A stretch of 64,000 nucleotides of DNA from Bradyrhizobium sp. CB82 (GCF_029714405.1 NZ_CP121651.1:836294-900293), one strand, 5' to 3'; counted from the stretch's first letter, positions 43,275 to 53,620 are shown. Numbers and translations: made by a program. The notes: a model not told the origin generated them from the letters alone.

Positions 43275-43532
43275 TCAAGGTGCGGGAGTCTTTGGAACAT
43301 AACCACGGCGTCTTTTGCGGACGAGCCACGCCTCGAGTGCTTCTACGGCCTGGACCCTCCCAGCAAACAGATCCATCCGCCGGCGGCCGCGTTGGCCGAG
43401 ACGCCCCCATTCGCGCACCAACGCTGTGTCACCGAACAGAGTCGGTTCGATCGTGAGGACATAGAACCTGGCCATGTTGCAGGCCGGATCGCACCGTTGG
43501 AGCACGAGGTATGGCACCGTGAGTTCGGACAT
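43275..43532 (-). CDS. WGR-domain protein
   Basis: An 85-aa protein that is almost entirely a WGR domain (ARFYVLTIEPTLFGDT, REWGRLGQRGRR, LEAWLVRKRRRGY), a nucleic-acid-binding module found in PARPs and in small free-standing plasmid proteins. ATG 43532 is used; a TTG at 43547 would add five residues. It is convergent to the luxR-like gene. Stand-alone WGR proteins are common on rhizobial plasmids; their job is unknown. Confidence 0.82.
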   Translation of the reverse strand: MSELTVPYLVLQRCDPACNMARFYVLTIEPTLFGDTALVREWGRLGQRGRRRMDLFAGRVQAVEALEAWLVRKRRRGYVPKTPAP

Positions 43533-44226
43533 GCGCAAGAATCGCAACCATCGAAAGCGCTGTCCAATTAACTTATCGAATCGATCAGGGCTCTCGATTC
43601 AAAAGTTTAATATCAATGACGAAAGCCATGAGGTGCTCGCGACTGGTCTCGGAAAATATGTTGGCTGTCGTGCGCCTTCGACTGCGAAGAAGATGGGCGT
43701 CGCCCTGCGGGCCGGGCTGTTGGCTTCGCTGAAGCCCCGCGGGCGGGTCTTCCCCCTTACGGGCTGCCATCCCTGACGCGAAGCGGCCTAAGTCCCGAAC
43801 AGCTACTGGGTCTCTCGCAGGCTCCCGTATAAGCGTCGGATCCGAACTCCCAAATGCAAGCGATGCCTATGGCCTCGAAGACGTCGAACGGACGCGGAAA
43901 TTGCGCAGAGCACCCGCCAGGTGGGCAAATCGACTTTTGCTTGGACAAAAGGACGGCGGCTGTTCTCGCGGACAATCAGACCGACACTGCATCCGCGGAA
44001 CGAACCCATGTGCGTTTCGGCTCACATGCGTCCGGTGAAGGACCAACCCCGCTCTCGAATGGGCTTTCCTTGGTTCTGGTGCGGCCTTCCACGATCAACC
44101 CGCAAGGGGTTCGCTACGCAAGCGTGCGACCTCTCCGGCTTCGCCTACGAGGTGACCGCAGCCGCCCCTGAACACGTCGGCGCCTGTCGAGCGGGGATGG
44201 TCCCCGCCGCAAGACAGGAGCCCTTC
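43533..44226. other. 690-bp stretch without a recognised gene
   Basis: Short frames on both strands, none with a convincing start, codon use or family. Likely a non-coding or decayed part of the plasmid backbone; it may hold the promoter of the downstream operon. Confidence 0.4.
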
Positions 44227-44403
44227 ATGTCGTACAATCTCACCCTCGCTCAGAACCACGCCTTCGATCTGGCCCGCACGCTGATGGTGCCGGTCATCCT
44301 TTTTCAGACTGAGAACGAGTTCGGCGTGATGGTTTCCAGCGAATACGACGGCGATCAGGACGCCATCGTTCATGAATACGACCCCTGGTGCCCGGCTCAT
44401 TGA
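44227..44403 (+). CDS. small conserved plasmid protein, 58 aa
   Basis: A 58-aa acidic protein (MSYNLTLAQNHAFDLAR, then EFGVMVSSEYDGDQDAIVHE). By recollection, similar short proteins recur in rhizobial plasmid backbones next to DUF3991 genes. A purine-rich GACAGGAG site precedes the ATG. Function unknown. Confidence 0.65.
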   Translation: MSYNLTLAQNHAFDLARTLMVPVILFQTENEFGVMVSSEYDGDQDAIVHEYDPWCPAH

Positions 44404-44607
44404 GCCGGGTGACCGGCTGCCGCTCGCGCCATGCCGGCTGCAAGGGAGGCTTCGCCGCGCCGACGATCCGGCGACTGACGGTTGGTCAGCGCGCCCTTGC
44501 ATTCGGCAGGCTTCGCGGCCGGTCGGGGATGTGCCGCAAGACTAGGAACAACTGAGACCAACAGAAGAAGGGGCTGGACGTCGCTTGCGCGACCCCGGTG
44601 CAGACAA

Positions 44608-45492
44608 ATGGACAAGAGAGAAATCGAAGCGCTGCGCAACAAGGTTGGCTGTGCGGCTGTGCTGGAAAAAGACGGCTGGAAGGTCGACGTCAAGGAAAGC
44701 ACCCGGCGCGCGATCAAGTATCGCCGCGACAGCAGCATCGTCATTGTCATCCACCAAGGCCGCGGCTGGTTCGATCCGTTGTCGCCGGCGAAAGGGGACG
44801 TGTTTTTGCTCGCCGAACATCTCGGTGCCGCTGGTTTCGTCGAGGCATGTGATCGTGTTGCGGATGTGGTTGGCTTCGTTCCCAGCCTACCTGCGTGGCA
44901 GCGCCCCGCAAGGCCCAAGGCCCTCGCGTCCGTTGCAGAACGGTGGAAACGTCGTTTCAGGCCGCGCCCCGGCTCGCCAGCCTGGCGCTATCTCACCGGC
45001 GAGCGCGGCCTGCCGGCAGACATCGTGAAGCAGGCGGTCGCTAACGACCGATTGCGAGAAGGCCCCCAAGGCAGCATGTGGGCGGCGCATCACGATTCCA
45101 CTGGAGCGCTCACAGGCTGGGAGGAACGTGGACCGGTATGGCGGGGCTTTGCCACGGACGGCGCCAAGGAGCTTTTTCGGTTCGGGTCGGAGGAGTCCGA
45201 GCGGATCTGCATCACCGAGGCGGCCATCGATGCCATGAGCCTCGCCGCGATCGAGGTCCTGCGCCCTGACACCCTTTATGTCAGCACCGGCGGCGGTTGG
45301 TCGCCGGCAACCGATGACGCCATCCGCGGCTTGGCCAAGCGCGCCAACGCTTGGCTCGTGGCAGCAACCGACAACAATCGGCAGGGCGACATCTACGCCG
45401 ACCGTGTTCGCGCCATCGCGGCGGATGCAAGTGCGCGCTATGACCGATTGCGGCCGTGCGCCGGCGACTGGAACGAGGATTTAAGAGCCTGA
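44608..45492 (+). CDS. DUF3991 / Toprim-domain protein
   Basis: A 294-aa protein. The N-terminal part has the DUF3991 region (PAWRYLTGERGLPADIVKQA, about 122-141). The C-terminal half holds a Toprim fold with the acidic strand ICITEAAIDAMSLAAIE (about 204-220) and LVAATDNNRQGDIY (D-x-N replacing the usual DxD). These proteins are typical of plasmids and ICEs and may act as primase-like factors in transfer or replication. Confidence 0.8.
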   Translation: MDKREIEALRNKVGCAAVLEKDGWKVDVKESTRRAIKYRRDSSIVIVIHQGRGWFDPLSPAKGDVFLLAEHLGAAGFVEACDRVADVVGFVPSLPAWQRPARPKALASVAERWKRRFRPRPGSPAWRYLTGERGLPADIVKQAVANDRLREGPQGSMWAAHHDSTGALTGWEERGPVWRGFATDGAKELFRFGSEESERICITEAAIDAMSLAAIEVLRPDTLYVSTGGGWSPATDDAIRGLAKRANAWLVAATDNNRQGDIYADRVRAIAADASARYDRLRPCAGDWNEDLRA

Positions 45493-45821
45493 CGGCGACC
45501 TCTTGATGTAGCGCGCGAGAGCGACGCGCAGGCCGCGTGGCGGCGCCGCGCCAAGGCTTCCGCAGAGTGCGTCTCGATCCCTCGGCGTTGAGCAAAGGAA
45601 ACGGAGATCGAACAATGATGGAAGGGAAATGAAATGGGAATGAGGCGCTGCCGCATGCGCGGCCGGCGCGTCAAGGGCGGGGCTTCGCCCGCGTTCCGCG
45701 GCCCTTGACCCGCCGGACCTGCGATGCGGCCGGCGAGGAGGTGTGATGAAGGACTGAAGTGACGAAGAGATCAGGCGGATCGCTCGCGCTGTCAGTCCGA
45801 CCAGGCCTAGAGGAGCCGCCC
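45493..45821. other. 329-bp gap
   Basis: GC-rich DNA with no gene or clear signal; a GAGGAG ribosome site for the next gene lies at its right end. Confidence 0.4.
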
Positions 45822-46427
45822 ATGCACACCTCCCCCACTATCCGCAAGGTCTTCGAAGGCGTTGCGACCCGCCACGAGATGCACCGCCTGTTCAACCGCC
45901 ATCGTGGTGATCCCGCGATGGCCGAAGGTAAAGGCCAACATCTCTTCGCCGGTGAGTGGTTCGAAATCAACGAGCGGGAGCACGACGACATGCTCGAGAT
46001 CCTGCCGCCGCTGTTCATGCGCGCTGACATGTTCGCGATGCGCGAATTCATGACGGGCAGCGTCACCAGCATCTTCTTCGCCTTTGCCATCGACGGAAAG
46101 CGGCGCTGGTTCCATGGCTATTGCGATCTTTCCGATCGGCTGTCGCCGGAGCGCATGAAGGCTGCGATCATCGAGCGCGAGTCACGGCCCCTGCGCGCGA
46201 TGACGCGCGACGAGCGGCTCGAGCACATCTGGTCGAGCACGCATGACGATTATCGCGGCTATGCCGGCGAGCGCTGGCCACAGGCCATGCGCGGCCGCCG
46301 CACTGTACTCGTCTATGCCGGCGAGAAGGGCACGGTTCTGAAGCTGCTCGACGACCTCACCGAGGCAGAGATCGCGGCCAAGCTACCGGTGCAGTTCCGC
46401 CATCTGCCGGATACGGTCGCGGCCTAG
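45822..46427 (+). CDS. DUF1419 family protein
   Basis: A 201-aa protein with the family-like core GEWFEINEREHDDMLEILPP and FFAFAIDGKRRWFHGYCDLS. GAGGAG lies 7 nt before ATG 45822. DUF1419 genes are almost confined to alphaproteobacterial plasmids and islands. No catalytic motif is visible. It precedes the methyltransferase-helicase gene by 163 bp. Confidence 0.75.
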   Translation: MHTSPTIRKVFEGVATRHEMHRLFNRHRGDPAMAEGKGQHLFAGEWFEINEREHDDMLEILPPLFMRADMFAMREFMTGSVTSIFFAFAIDGKRRWFHGYCDLSDRLSPERMKAAIIERESRPLRAMTRDERLEHIWSSTHDDYRGYAGERWPQAMRGRRTVLVYAGEKGTVLKLLDDLTEAEIAAKLPVQFRHLPDTVAA

Positions 46428-46590
46428 CCCGACCTCCCTCCCCGCCCCGCGATAGCCCGGTCTCGCGCCGGGCGTCGCATTTCAGCCCCGGCCCGGCGCC
46501 GGCCCACTCATCAACTCCCGCAACGCCGTGCCGTCCGCCGCAGCCCGCGTCGGCGGACGGCGGCGCGCGCCCAACTGGAGGACATTTTCC

Positions 46591-49500
46591 ATGTCGCATG
46601 ACGATCCTTTCACCCTCGACCTCTTCGGCAATACCGCCCTTTCATCCAGCCTGGGCCTCGGCGTCACGGCCTTCGCTGCCGATTTCGGCGGTGACGACCA
46701 TGACGATGATCCGCCGCCCTCGACGCCGGCCTCGGCTGCGCCGGCGGTAGGATCGGCGCGGCGCTCAGAGTCCGGTCCCCGCAAGCGCGGCGACAATTTC
46801 TATCTTTCCGGCGAGCGCGGCCTCGCAAAGGGCTGGAAGCAGCGCGCCCGCGACAGCATTGCCGCAGTTCGGCTCGCCGCACAGATCGAGGCCGAGGAGC
46901 GCCCCGCGACGGCCGAGGAGCAGCGGCAACTGATCCGCTTTACCGGCTTCGGCGCCTCAGAGCTCGCCAATGGCGTCTTCCGCCGACCAGGCGAAACCGA
47001 ATTCGCGAAGGGCTGGGACGAGATCGGGGCCGATCTGCAGGATGCGGTCGATGAGGCTGACTACGCTTCGCTGGCACGCTGTACGCAGTATGCCCATTTC
47101 ACGCCGGAGTTCATCGTCCGGGCGATGTGGGCGGGTCTGCTGCGCCTCGGCTGGCGCGGTGGCCGCGTGCTCGAGCCCGGCATCGGCACCGGCTTGTTTC
47201 CGGCGCTGATGCCGCCGGTTCTGCGCGAGGTCTCCCACGTCACCGGCGTCGAGCTCGATCCCGTCACGGCGCGCATCGCGCGGCTGTTGCAGTCCCGGGC
47301 GCGGATCGTCACCGGCGATTTCGCGCGCACCGAGCTGCCGGCGCGGTTCGACCTTGTTATCGGCAATCCGCCCTTTTCCGATCGCACCGTCCGCTCGGAC
47401 CGCGCGCTGCGCTCGCTCGGTCTGCGGCTCCATGACTACTTCATCGTCAAGGCGATCAAGCTGCTGAAGCCGGGCGGTCTCGCCGCCTTCGTCACGTCGC
47501 ACGGCACGATGGATAAGGCGGATGGCTCGGCGCGCGCGCTGATCGCGAAGCACGCCGATCTCCTCGGTGCAATCCGTCTGCCGGAGGGTAGCTTCCGCGC
47601 CGATGCCGGCACCGACGTCGTGGTCGACATCCTGTTCTTCCGGCGGCGCAAGCACGGCGAGGCAGAAGGCGACCTCTCGTGGCTCGAGCTCGACGAGGTG
47701 CGCCCGGCGACCGAGGACGAGGGCGCAAGCCGGGTCAGCCGCTGGTTCGCGTGCCATCGCCACCTTGTGCTCGGCGCGCACGCGCTGACCTCCGGCCCGT
47801 TTGGCGAGACCTACACCTGTGCGCCGCGTGACGGCGAGGACCTCGCGACCGCACTGGACGAGGCGATCACCCTCCTTCCAAACGCAATCTATGACGGCGA
47901 ACCGGAGGCGGTCGACCCCAACGACGAGTGCGAGGCCGTGCCGGCGAAGTCGGAGAGCTCGGCGAGCCTCACGGCGCGCGAGGGCAGTTATCTGCTTGAT
48001 AGCCGGCATGGCTTGATGCAGATGCTTGGCGGCCGGCCAGTTGCCGTCACGGTGCGCAAGGGCCGCAGTTCCGATGGTGTTCCGGAGAAGCACGCTCGGA
48101 TCATCCAGAAGCTGATCCCGATCCGCGACGCGGTCCGCGAGGTGCTGAAATATCAGGAACTCGACCGGCCGTGGAAGGACGCACAGGTCCGCTTACGCAT
48201 CGTGTGGTCGAACTTCGTGCGCGCCTTCGGCCCGATCAACACGACCGTCGTGTCGACGAGCGAAGACCCGGAAACCGGCGAGGTCCGCGAGACGCATCGC
48301 CGCCCCAACCTCCAGCCCTTCCTAGACGACCCGGACTGCTGGCTGGTCGCTTCGATCGAGGACTACGACCTCGAATCCGATACAGCGAGGCCCGGCCCGA
48401 TCTTCACCGAGCGGGTAATTGCCCCGCCAGCGCCGCCCGTCATCACCAGCGCCGCCGACGCGCTGGCCGTCGTTCTCAACGAGCGCGGCCATGTCGATCC
48501 CGGCCACATCGCTGAGCTTGTGCACCGCGACGCGGACGACGTGATCGCCGAGCTCGGCAGCGCGATCTTCCACGATCCTGCCGACGGTTCCTGGCAGACG
48601 GCGGACGCTTATCTATCCGGCGCGGTCCGGTCGAAGCTTGCGGCGGCGGAGGCCGCGGCCGCGCTCGATCCGACCTATGAGCGCAACGTCAGGGCGCTGC
48701 AGGAGGTGCAGCCCGCCGATCTTCGGCCCTCGGACATCACCGCGCGCCTCGGCGCGCCGTGGATTCCCGCCGCCGACATCGTCGCCTTCGTCAAGGAGAC
48801 GATGGGTGCGGAGATCAGGATCCACCACATGCCGGAACTGGCCTCGTGGGCCGTGGAGGCCCGCCAGCTCGGCTGGATGGCCGCCGGCACGTCGGAATGG
48901 GGCACGGAGCGGCGGCACGCAGGCCAGCTTCTCTCTGATGCGCTCAATTCCTCCGTCCCGCAGATCTTCGACACCATCAAGGATGGCGACAGCGAGCGAC
49001 GCGTCCTCAACGTCGTCGACACCGAGGCCGCCAAGGAGAAGCTCTCGAGGATCAAGTCCGCCTTCCAGAATTGGATCTGGTCCGATCCGGACCGGACCGA
49101 CCGACTGGCGCGGGTCTACAATGACCGCTTCAACAACATTGTGCCGCGCGCCTTCGACGGCTCGCATCTGAAATTGCCGGGCGCCTCAGGCGCATTCGTT
49201 CTCTACGAACATCAGAAGCGCGGCATCTGGCGCATCATCGCCTCTGGAGCGACCTACCTCGCACACGCTGTCGGCGCCGGCAAGACGATGACGATGGTGG
49301 CCGCGATCATGGAGCAGCGCCGGCTCGGCCTGATTGTCAAGGCCATGCTTGTCGTTCCCGGCCATTGCCTGGCGCAGGCGGCGCGCGAGTTCCTGGCGCT
49401 CTATCCCGGTGCCCGCATCCTCGTCGCCGATGACACCAACTTCACCAAGGACAAGCGGGTCCGCTTCCTGTCCCGCGCCGCGACCGCAACGTGGGACGCG

Positions 49501-51690
49501 ATCATCATCACCCATTCGGCCTTCCGCTTCATCGGCGTGCCGTCCGCCTTCGAACAGAAGATGATCCAGAACGAGCTCGAACTCTACGAGCAGCTCCTGA
49601 CCAAGGTCGAGAGCGACGATCGCGTCTCGCGCAAACGCCTCGAGCGCCTGAAGGAGGGATTGAAGGAACGGCTCGAAGCGCTGGCCACGCGCAAGGATGA
49701 TCTCCTGACCATCTCCGAGATCGGCGTCGACCAGATCATCCTCGATGAGGCGCAGGAGTTTCGTAAGCTATCCTTCGCTACCAATATGTCGACGTTAAAG
49801 GGCGTCGATCCCAACGGCTCGCAGCGCGCCTGGGACCTCTATGTGAAGTCGCGCTTCATCGAGACCAAGAACCCTGGGCGGGCGCTGGTGCTCGCCTCCG
49901 GCACGCCGATTACCAACACGCTCGGTGAGATGTTCTCGGTGCAGCGTTATCTCGGATACGGCGCACTTCTGGATCGCAAGCTCCACGAGTTCGACGCCTG
50001 GGCCTCGACTTTCGGCGATGTCTCGACGGAGCTCGAGCTCCAGCCGTCCGGCAGGTACAAGCCGGTCACACGCTTCGCCACGTTCGTGAATGTCCCCGAG
50101 TTGATCGCCATGTTCCGGTCCTTCGCTGACGTGGTGATGCCGGAGGACCTGCGGCAGTACGTGAAGGTCCCGGCGATCTCGACGGGCAAGCGCCAGATCG
50201 TGACCGCAAAGCCGACGCCGGCATTCAAGCGCTACCAAGCCCTGCTCGACGCGCGGATCAAGGCGATCGAGACGCGCGACCGGCCGCCGGAGCTGGGTGA
50301 CGACATCCTGCTCTCCGTCATCACCGACGGCCGCCACGCGGCGATCGACCTGCGCCTCGTCGATCCGTCGAACGACAATGAGCTGGACAGCAAGCTGAAT
50401 CTCCTCGTCGCCAACGCCTTCCGCATCTGGGAGGAGACGTCGGACAAAACTTACGTGCGCGCCGACGGCAAGCCGTACGAGCTGCCGGGCGCCGCGCAGA
50501 TGATCTTCTCCGACCTCGGAACCATTAGCGTCGAGAAGACGCGCGGCTTCTCGGCCTATCGCTGGATCAGAGACGAGCTCATTCGCATGGGCGTTCCCGC
50601 GTCCGAGATCGCCTTCATGCAGGACTACAAGAAGTCCGAGGCCAAGCAGCGTCTGTTCGGTGACGTGCGCGCGGGCAAGGTCCGCTTCCTGATCGGCTCC
50701 TCCGACACGATGGGCACCGGCGTCAACGCACAGCTCAGGCTGAAGGCGCTCCATCACCTCGACGTGCCCTGGCTGCCGTCGCAGATCGCGCAACGCGAGG
50801 GCCGGATCGAGCGCCAGGGCAACCAGCACGACGTGATCGACATCTTCGCCTATGCGACCGAGGGCTCGCTCGACGCGAGCATGTGGCAGAACAACGAGCG
50901 CAAGGCCCGCTTCATCGCCGCGGCGCTCTCGGGCGACACCTCCATCCGTCGGCTTGAGGATCTCGGCGAAGGCCAGGCCAATCAGTTTGCGATGGCCAAG
51001 GCGATCGCGAGCGGCGATCAGCGGCTGATGCAGAAGGCAGGGCTCGAAGCTGACATCGCGCGGCTGGAACGTCTGCGTGCGGCGCATATCGACGACCAGC
51101 ACGCCGTCCGCCGGCAGATCCGGGACGCAGAACGCGATATCGAGTTCTGCACGCGGCGGATCGCGGAGGTCGGCAAGGATATCGAGCGCCTTGTTCCGAC
51201 CGCCGGCGACGCCTTCGCCGCGACCGTGGCCGGCAAGCGCTATGTCGAGCGCAAGGGGGCCGGCCGCGCGCTGATGAAGGAAATCCTTACCCTCCTGCAA
51301 CTCCAGCAGGAGGGCGAGACCATCATCGCAACGATCGGTGGGTTCGACCTCGAATACTCCGGCGAGCGTTACGGCCGCGATGGCTATCGCTACGGCACCA
51401 TGCTGATCCGCACCGGGGAAGAGCGTGAGATCGAGTTGGCCGTCACGGTGACGCCGCTCGGCGCGATCTCTCGCCTTGAGCATGCATTTGACGATTTCGA
51501 GGGCGAGCGGGAGCGCTATCGCCAGCGTCTCGCCGACGCGCGTCGCCGGCTCGCCTCGTACCGATCGCGCGAGGACGGCGAATTCGCATTCGCAGCCGAT
51601 CTCGCCGCGAAGCGGCGGCAGTTGGCGGAGGTCGAGAAAGCCCTTGCGACGGATGTGGAGGGCACGGGCGGGAGCGCAATCGCAGCGTGA
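46591..51690 (+). CDS. giant fused N6-adenine-type DNA methyltransferase and SF2 helicase
   Basis: A 1699-aa protein. The N-terminal third is a class I methyltransferase: SAM motif VLEPGIGTGLF at about 192-202 and catalytic motif NPPF at 259-262, the signature of amino-methyltransferases. The middle (about 440-860) is unassigned. The last half is a Swi2/Snf2-like helicase: Walker A AVGAGKT at about 893-899, DEAQ box at 1052-1055, a long coiled coil between them (about 1000-1030), and helicase-C motifs GTGVNAQ and QREGRIERQG (from 1401). A coiled-coil tail follows. Such proteins are known from rhizobial plasmids, often annotated only as helicase or methylase. A role in plasmid DNA protection or establishment is an inference. 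Confidence 0.85.
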   Translation: MSHDDPFTLDLFGNTALSSSLGLGVTAFAADFGGDDHDDDPPPSTPASAAPAVGSARRSESGPRKRGDNFYLSGERGLAKGWKQRARDSIAAVRLAAQIEAEERPATAEEQRQLIRFTGFGASELANGVFRRPGETEFAKGWDEIGADLQDAVDEADYASLARCTQYAHFTPEFIVRAMWAGLLRLGWRGGRVLEPGIGTGLFPALMPPVLREVSHVTGVELDPVTARIARLLQSRARIVTGDFARTELPARFDLVIGNPPFSDRTVRSDRALRSLGLRLHDYFIVKAIKLLKPGGLAAFVTSHGTMDKADGSARALIAKHADLLGAIRLPEGSFRADAGTDVVVDILFFRRRKHGEAEGDLSWLELDEVRPATEDEGASRVSRWFACHRHLVLGAHALTSGPFGETYTCAPRDGEDLATALDEAITLLPNAIYDGEPEAVDPNDECEAVPAKSESSASLTAREGSYLLDSRHGLMQMLGGRPVAVTVRKGRSSDGVPEKHARIIQKLIPIRDAVREVLKYQELDRPWKDAQVRLRIVWSNFVRAFGPINTTVVSTSEDPETGEVRETHRRPNLQPFLDDPDCWLVASIEDYDLESDTARPGPIFTERVIAPPAPPVITSAADALAVVLNERGHVDPGHIAELVHRDADDVIAELGSAIFHDPADGSWQTADAYLSGAVRSKLAAAEAAAALDPTYERNVRALQEVQPADLRPSDITARLGAPWIPAADIVAFVKETMGAEIRIHHMPELASWAVEARQLGWMAAGTSEWGTERRHAGQLLSDALNSSVPQIFDTIKDGDSERRVLNVVDTEAAKEKLSRIKSAFQNWIWSDPDRTDRLARVYNDRFNNIVPRAFDGSHLKLPGASGAFVLYEHQKRGIWRIIASGATYLAHAVGAGKTMTMVAAIMEQRRLGLIVKAMLVVPGHCLAQAAREFLALYPGARILVADDTNFTKDKRVRFLSRAATATWDAIIITHSAFRFIGVPSAFEQKMIQNELELYEQLLTKVESDDRVSRKRLERLKEGLKERLEALATRKDDLLTISEIGVDQIILDEAQEFRKLSFATNMSTLKGVDPNGSQRAWDLYVKSRFIETKNPGRALVLASGTPITNTLGEMFSVQRYLGYGALLDRKLHEFDAWASTFGDVSTELELQPSGRYKPVTRFATFVNVPELIAMFRSFADVVMPEDLRQYVKVPAISTGKRQIVTAKPTPAFKRYQALLDARIKAIETRDRPPELGDDILLSVITDGRHAAIDLRLVDPSNDNELDSKLNLLVANAFRIWEETSDKTYVRADGKPYELPGAAQMIFSDLGTISVEKTRGFSAYRWIRDELIRMGVPASEIAFMQDYKKSEAKQRLFGDVRAGKVRFLIGSSDTMGTGVNAQLRLKALHHLDVPWLPSQIAQREGRIERQGNQHDVIDIFAYATEGSLDASMWQNNERKARFIAAALSGDTSIRRLEDLGEGQANQFAMAKAIASGDQRLMQKAGLEADIARLERLRAAHIDDQHAVRRQIRDAERDIEFCTRRIAEVGKDIERLVPTAGDAFAATVAGKRYVERKGAGRALMKEILTLLQLQQEGETIIATIGGFDLEYSGERYGRDGYRYGTMLIRTGEEREIELAVTVTPLGAISRLEHAFDDFEGERERYRQRLADARRRLASYRSREDGEFAFAADLAAKRRQLAEVEKALATDVEGTGGSAIAA

Positions 51691-51937
51691 TGAGGGAGGA
51701 AGGGAAGACCCGCTCGCAGAGTGGTCAGGTCGGCAACGCTGACGCTCAACCGCCGCCTGCGCGATCCCAGCCCGTCGTCCTTCGCAGGGCTGTTAGCCCT
51801 GCTTGTCCGGCCTGGCAGGGATGCTCGGCCGCAGTTGTGCCGGCCCGACCGCTCCGCGGGGCCCGGGGGTGTCTTCGGGAAGAAGACGAGGAAGGGCCCG
51901 CAAGGCGCGGTCCGCGAACCCGAACAGGAGAAGTCCC
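51691..51937. other. 247-bp gap before the ParB-like gene
   Basis: No gene. AGGAG for the ParB-like gene lies at 51926-51930. Confidence 0.35.
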
Positions 51938-53620
51938 ATGCAACTCATCAAGATTGATCCGCGTGCGCTCAACGAAAATCCCGACCGCATGCGCCAGACG
52001 AAGTCGACGCCGCAGGCCGACGCCCTGCTGCTCGCGACGATCAAGGCCGTCGGCATCGTCCAGCCGCCCGTCATCACGCCCGAGACCGGTGGCGGCAACG
52101 GCTATGTCATCAATGCGGGTCATCGCCGCGTGAGGCAGGCGATCGCCGCCGGCCTCGAGGAGATCGACGTCCTCGTCGACGAGGCAGCGAACGACAACGG
52201 TGCCATGCGCTCGATGATCGAGAACATCGCGCGCGAAGCGCTCAATCCCGTCGACCAGTGGCGCGCGATCGAACGCCTCGTCGCGCTCGGCTGGACCGAA
52301 GAGGCAATCGGCGTCGCATTGACCCTGCCCGTCCGGCAGATCAGGAAGCTCCGCCTGCTCGCCAACGTGCTGCCGATCATGCTCGATCACATGGCGAAGG
52401 GCGACATGCCAGACGAACGTCAGCTTCGTACCATCGCCTCGGCGTCGCTCGACGAGCAGAAGGAGGTCTGGAAGAAGCACAAGCCCTCCAAGGCGGATCC
52501 GCAGGTGTCGTGGGGGAGCGTGGCTCAGGCCCTGACCAAGGTGCGCATGTACGCTCGTCACGCCAGCTTCGGCGACGACCTGGCCCAGGCCTACGGCATC
52601 CAATGGGTCGAGGACCTGTTCGCGCCGGCGGACGAGGACAGCCGCTACACCACAGATGTCGAGGCGTTTCTTGGCGCGCAACAAGAGTGGATGACGAACA
52701 ACTTGCCGAAGAAGGGCATCATCGCCGAGACGACGAACTGGGGCGAGGTCAAGCTGCCGCCGAAGGCGGAGCGCGTCTACGGCAAGCCGTCGAAGACGGA
52801 TTGCACGGCGATGTATCTCGACCGTGACGGCCGGGTGCAGAGCGTGCATTACCGCATGCCCGCGGCGAAGGAGTCGAAGAACAAGGGCACGGCGGCCGGT
52901 ACTGACGCTGCCGACGAGAGCACAGCGGCCTCGAAGCCGCGTCCCGACGTGACGCGCAAGGGCGTCGAAATCATCGGCGACTTCCGAACGGATGCCCTCC
53001 ATGAGGCGCTGGCGCGCGCGCCCGTCGAGGATGACGCGCTGATGGCGCTGTTGATCCTCGCCTTCGCCGGCCAGAACGTCTCCGTCGATTCCGGTAGCGG
53101 CGGCACCTATTACGGCAACCGCCGGATTGCACGCCATGCAGCGACGCTGTTCGATCAGGATGGCAAGCTCGTCCTCGACATGGAGACACTGCGCGTTGCG
53201 GCGCGCTCGATCCTCGTTGAGGTTCTCTCGTGCCGGGAAAACCGCACCGACAGCGGCATCGTTGCGCGCCTCGCCGGCGAGGTGGTCGGAGCGGACAACT
53301 TCCTGCCGAACATGGGCACTGACGACTTCCTGTCGTGCCTGTCGCGCGCCGCGCTGGAAGGCTCGTGCAAGGACGCGTCGGTTCTCCCGCGCCAGAAGGT
53401 GAAGGACACCCGCGCCGCTTTGGTCGAGCACTTCAAGGAAGGCCGCTTCGTTCATCCGGCAGCGCTGTTCGCTCCAGACAAGGTCAACCTGCTGGCGTGG
53501 CTGGCGAAGAACGCCGTCACCGCTGACGAGGTCGAAGACCAGGTTGAGGACCCGGACGCTGGCAACGAGGACAGCGGCGAAGCCTCGGGTGATGAGGCGT
53601 TCCGTGAGGCGGCTGAGTAG
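51938..53620 (+). CDS. ParB/Srx-domain protein with long C-terminal extension
   Basis: A 560-aa protein. Residues 1-70 form the ParB N-terminal domain, with NAGHRRVRQAIAAG (59-72) in place of the CTP/parS box GERRxRA. ENIAREALNPVDQWRAIERL (94-113) and the following HTH match ParB. The remaining 350 residues have no partitioning dimer domain that I recognise and end in an acidic tail (EDQVEDPDAGNEDSGEASGD). There is no ParA gene next to it. It is more likely to be a plasmid-backbone nuclease or regulator of the ParB superfamily than the repABC partition protein. Confidence 0.8.
   Translation: MQLIKIDPRALNENPDRMRQTKSTPQADALLLATIKAVGIVQPPVITPETGGGNGYVINAGHRRVRQAIAAGLEEIDVLVDEAANDNGAMRSMIENIAREALNPVDQWRAIERLVALGWTEEAIGVALTLPVRQIRKLRLLANVLPIMLDHMAKGDMPDERQLRTIASASLDEQKEVWKKHKPSKADPQVSWGSVAQALTKVRMYARHASFGDDLAQAYGIQWVEDLFAPADEDSRYTTDVEAFLGAQQEWMTNNLPKKGIIAETTNWGEVKLPPKAERVYGKPSKTDCTAMYLDRDGRVQSVHYRMPAAKESKNKGTAAGTDAADESTAASKPRPDVTRKGVEIIGDFRTDALHEALARAPVEDDALMALLILAFAGQNVSVDSGSGGTYYGNRRIARHAATLFDQDGKLVLDMETLRVAARSILVEVLSCRENRTDSGIVARLAGEVVGADNFLPNMGTDDFLSCLSRAALEGSCKDASVLPRQKVKDTRAALVEHFKEGRFVHPAALFAPDKVNLLAWLAKNAVTADEVEDQVEDPDAGNEDSGEASGDEAFREAAE

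Noticed and set aside
46957..48093. A 378-codon open frame on the minus strand
   Set aside because: Antisense to the methyltransferase domain, which has clear SAM and NPPF motifs in the other frame.
49795..51483. A 562-codon open frame on the minus strand
   Set aside because: Antisense to the helicase half of the 1699-aa protein; composition is a shadow of it.
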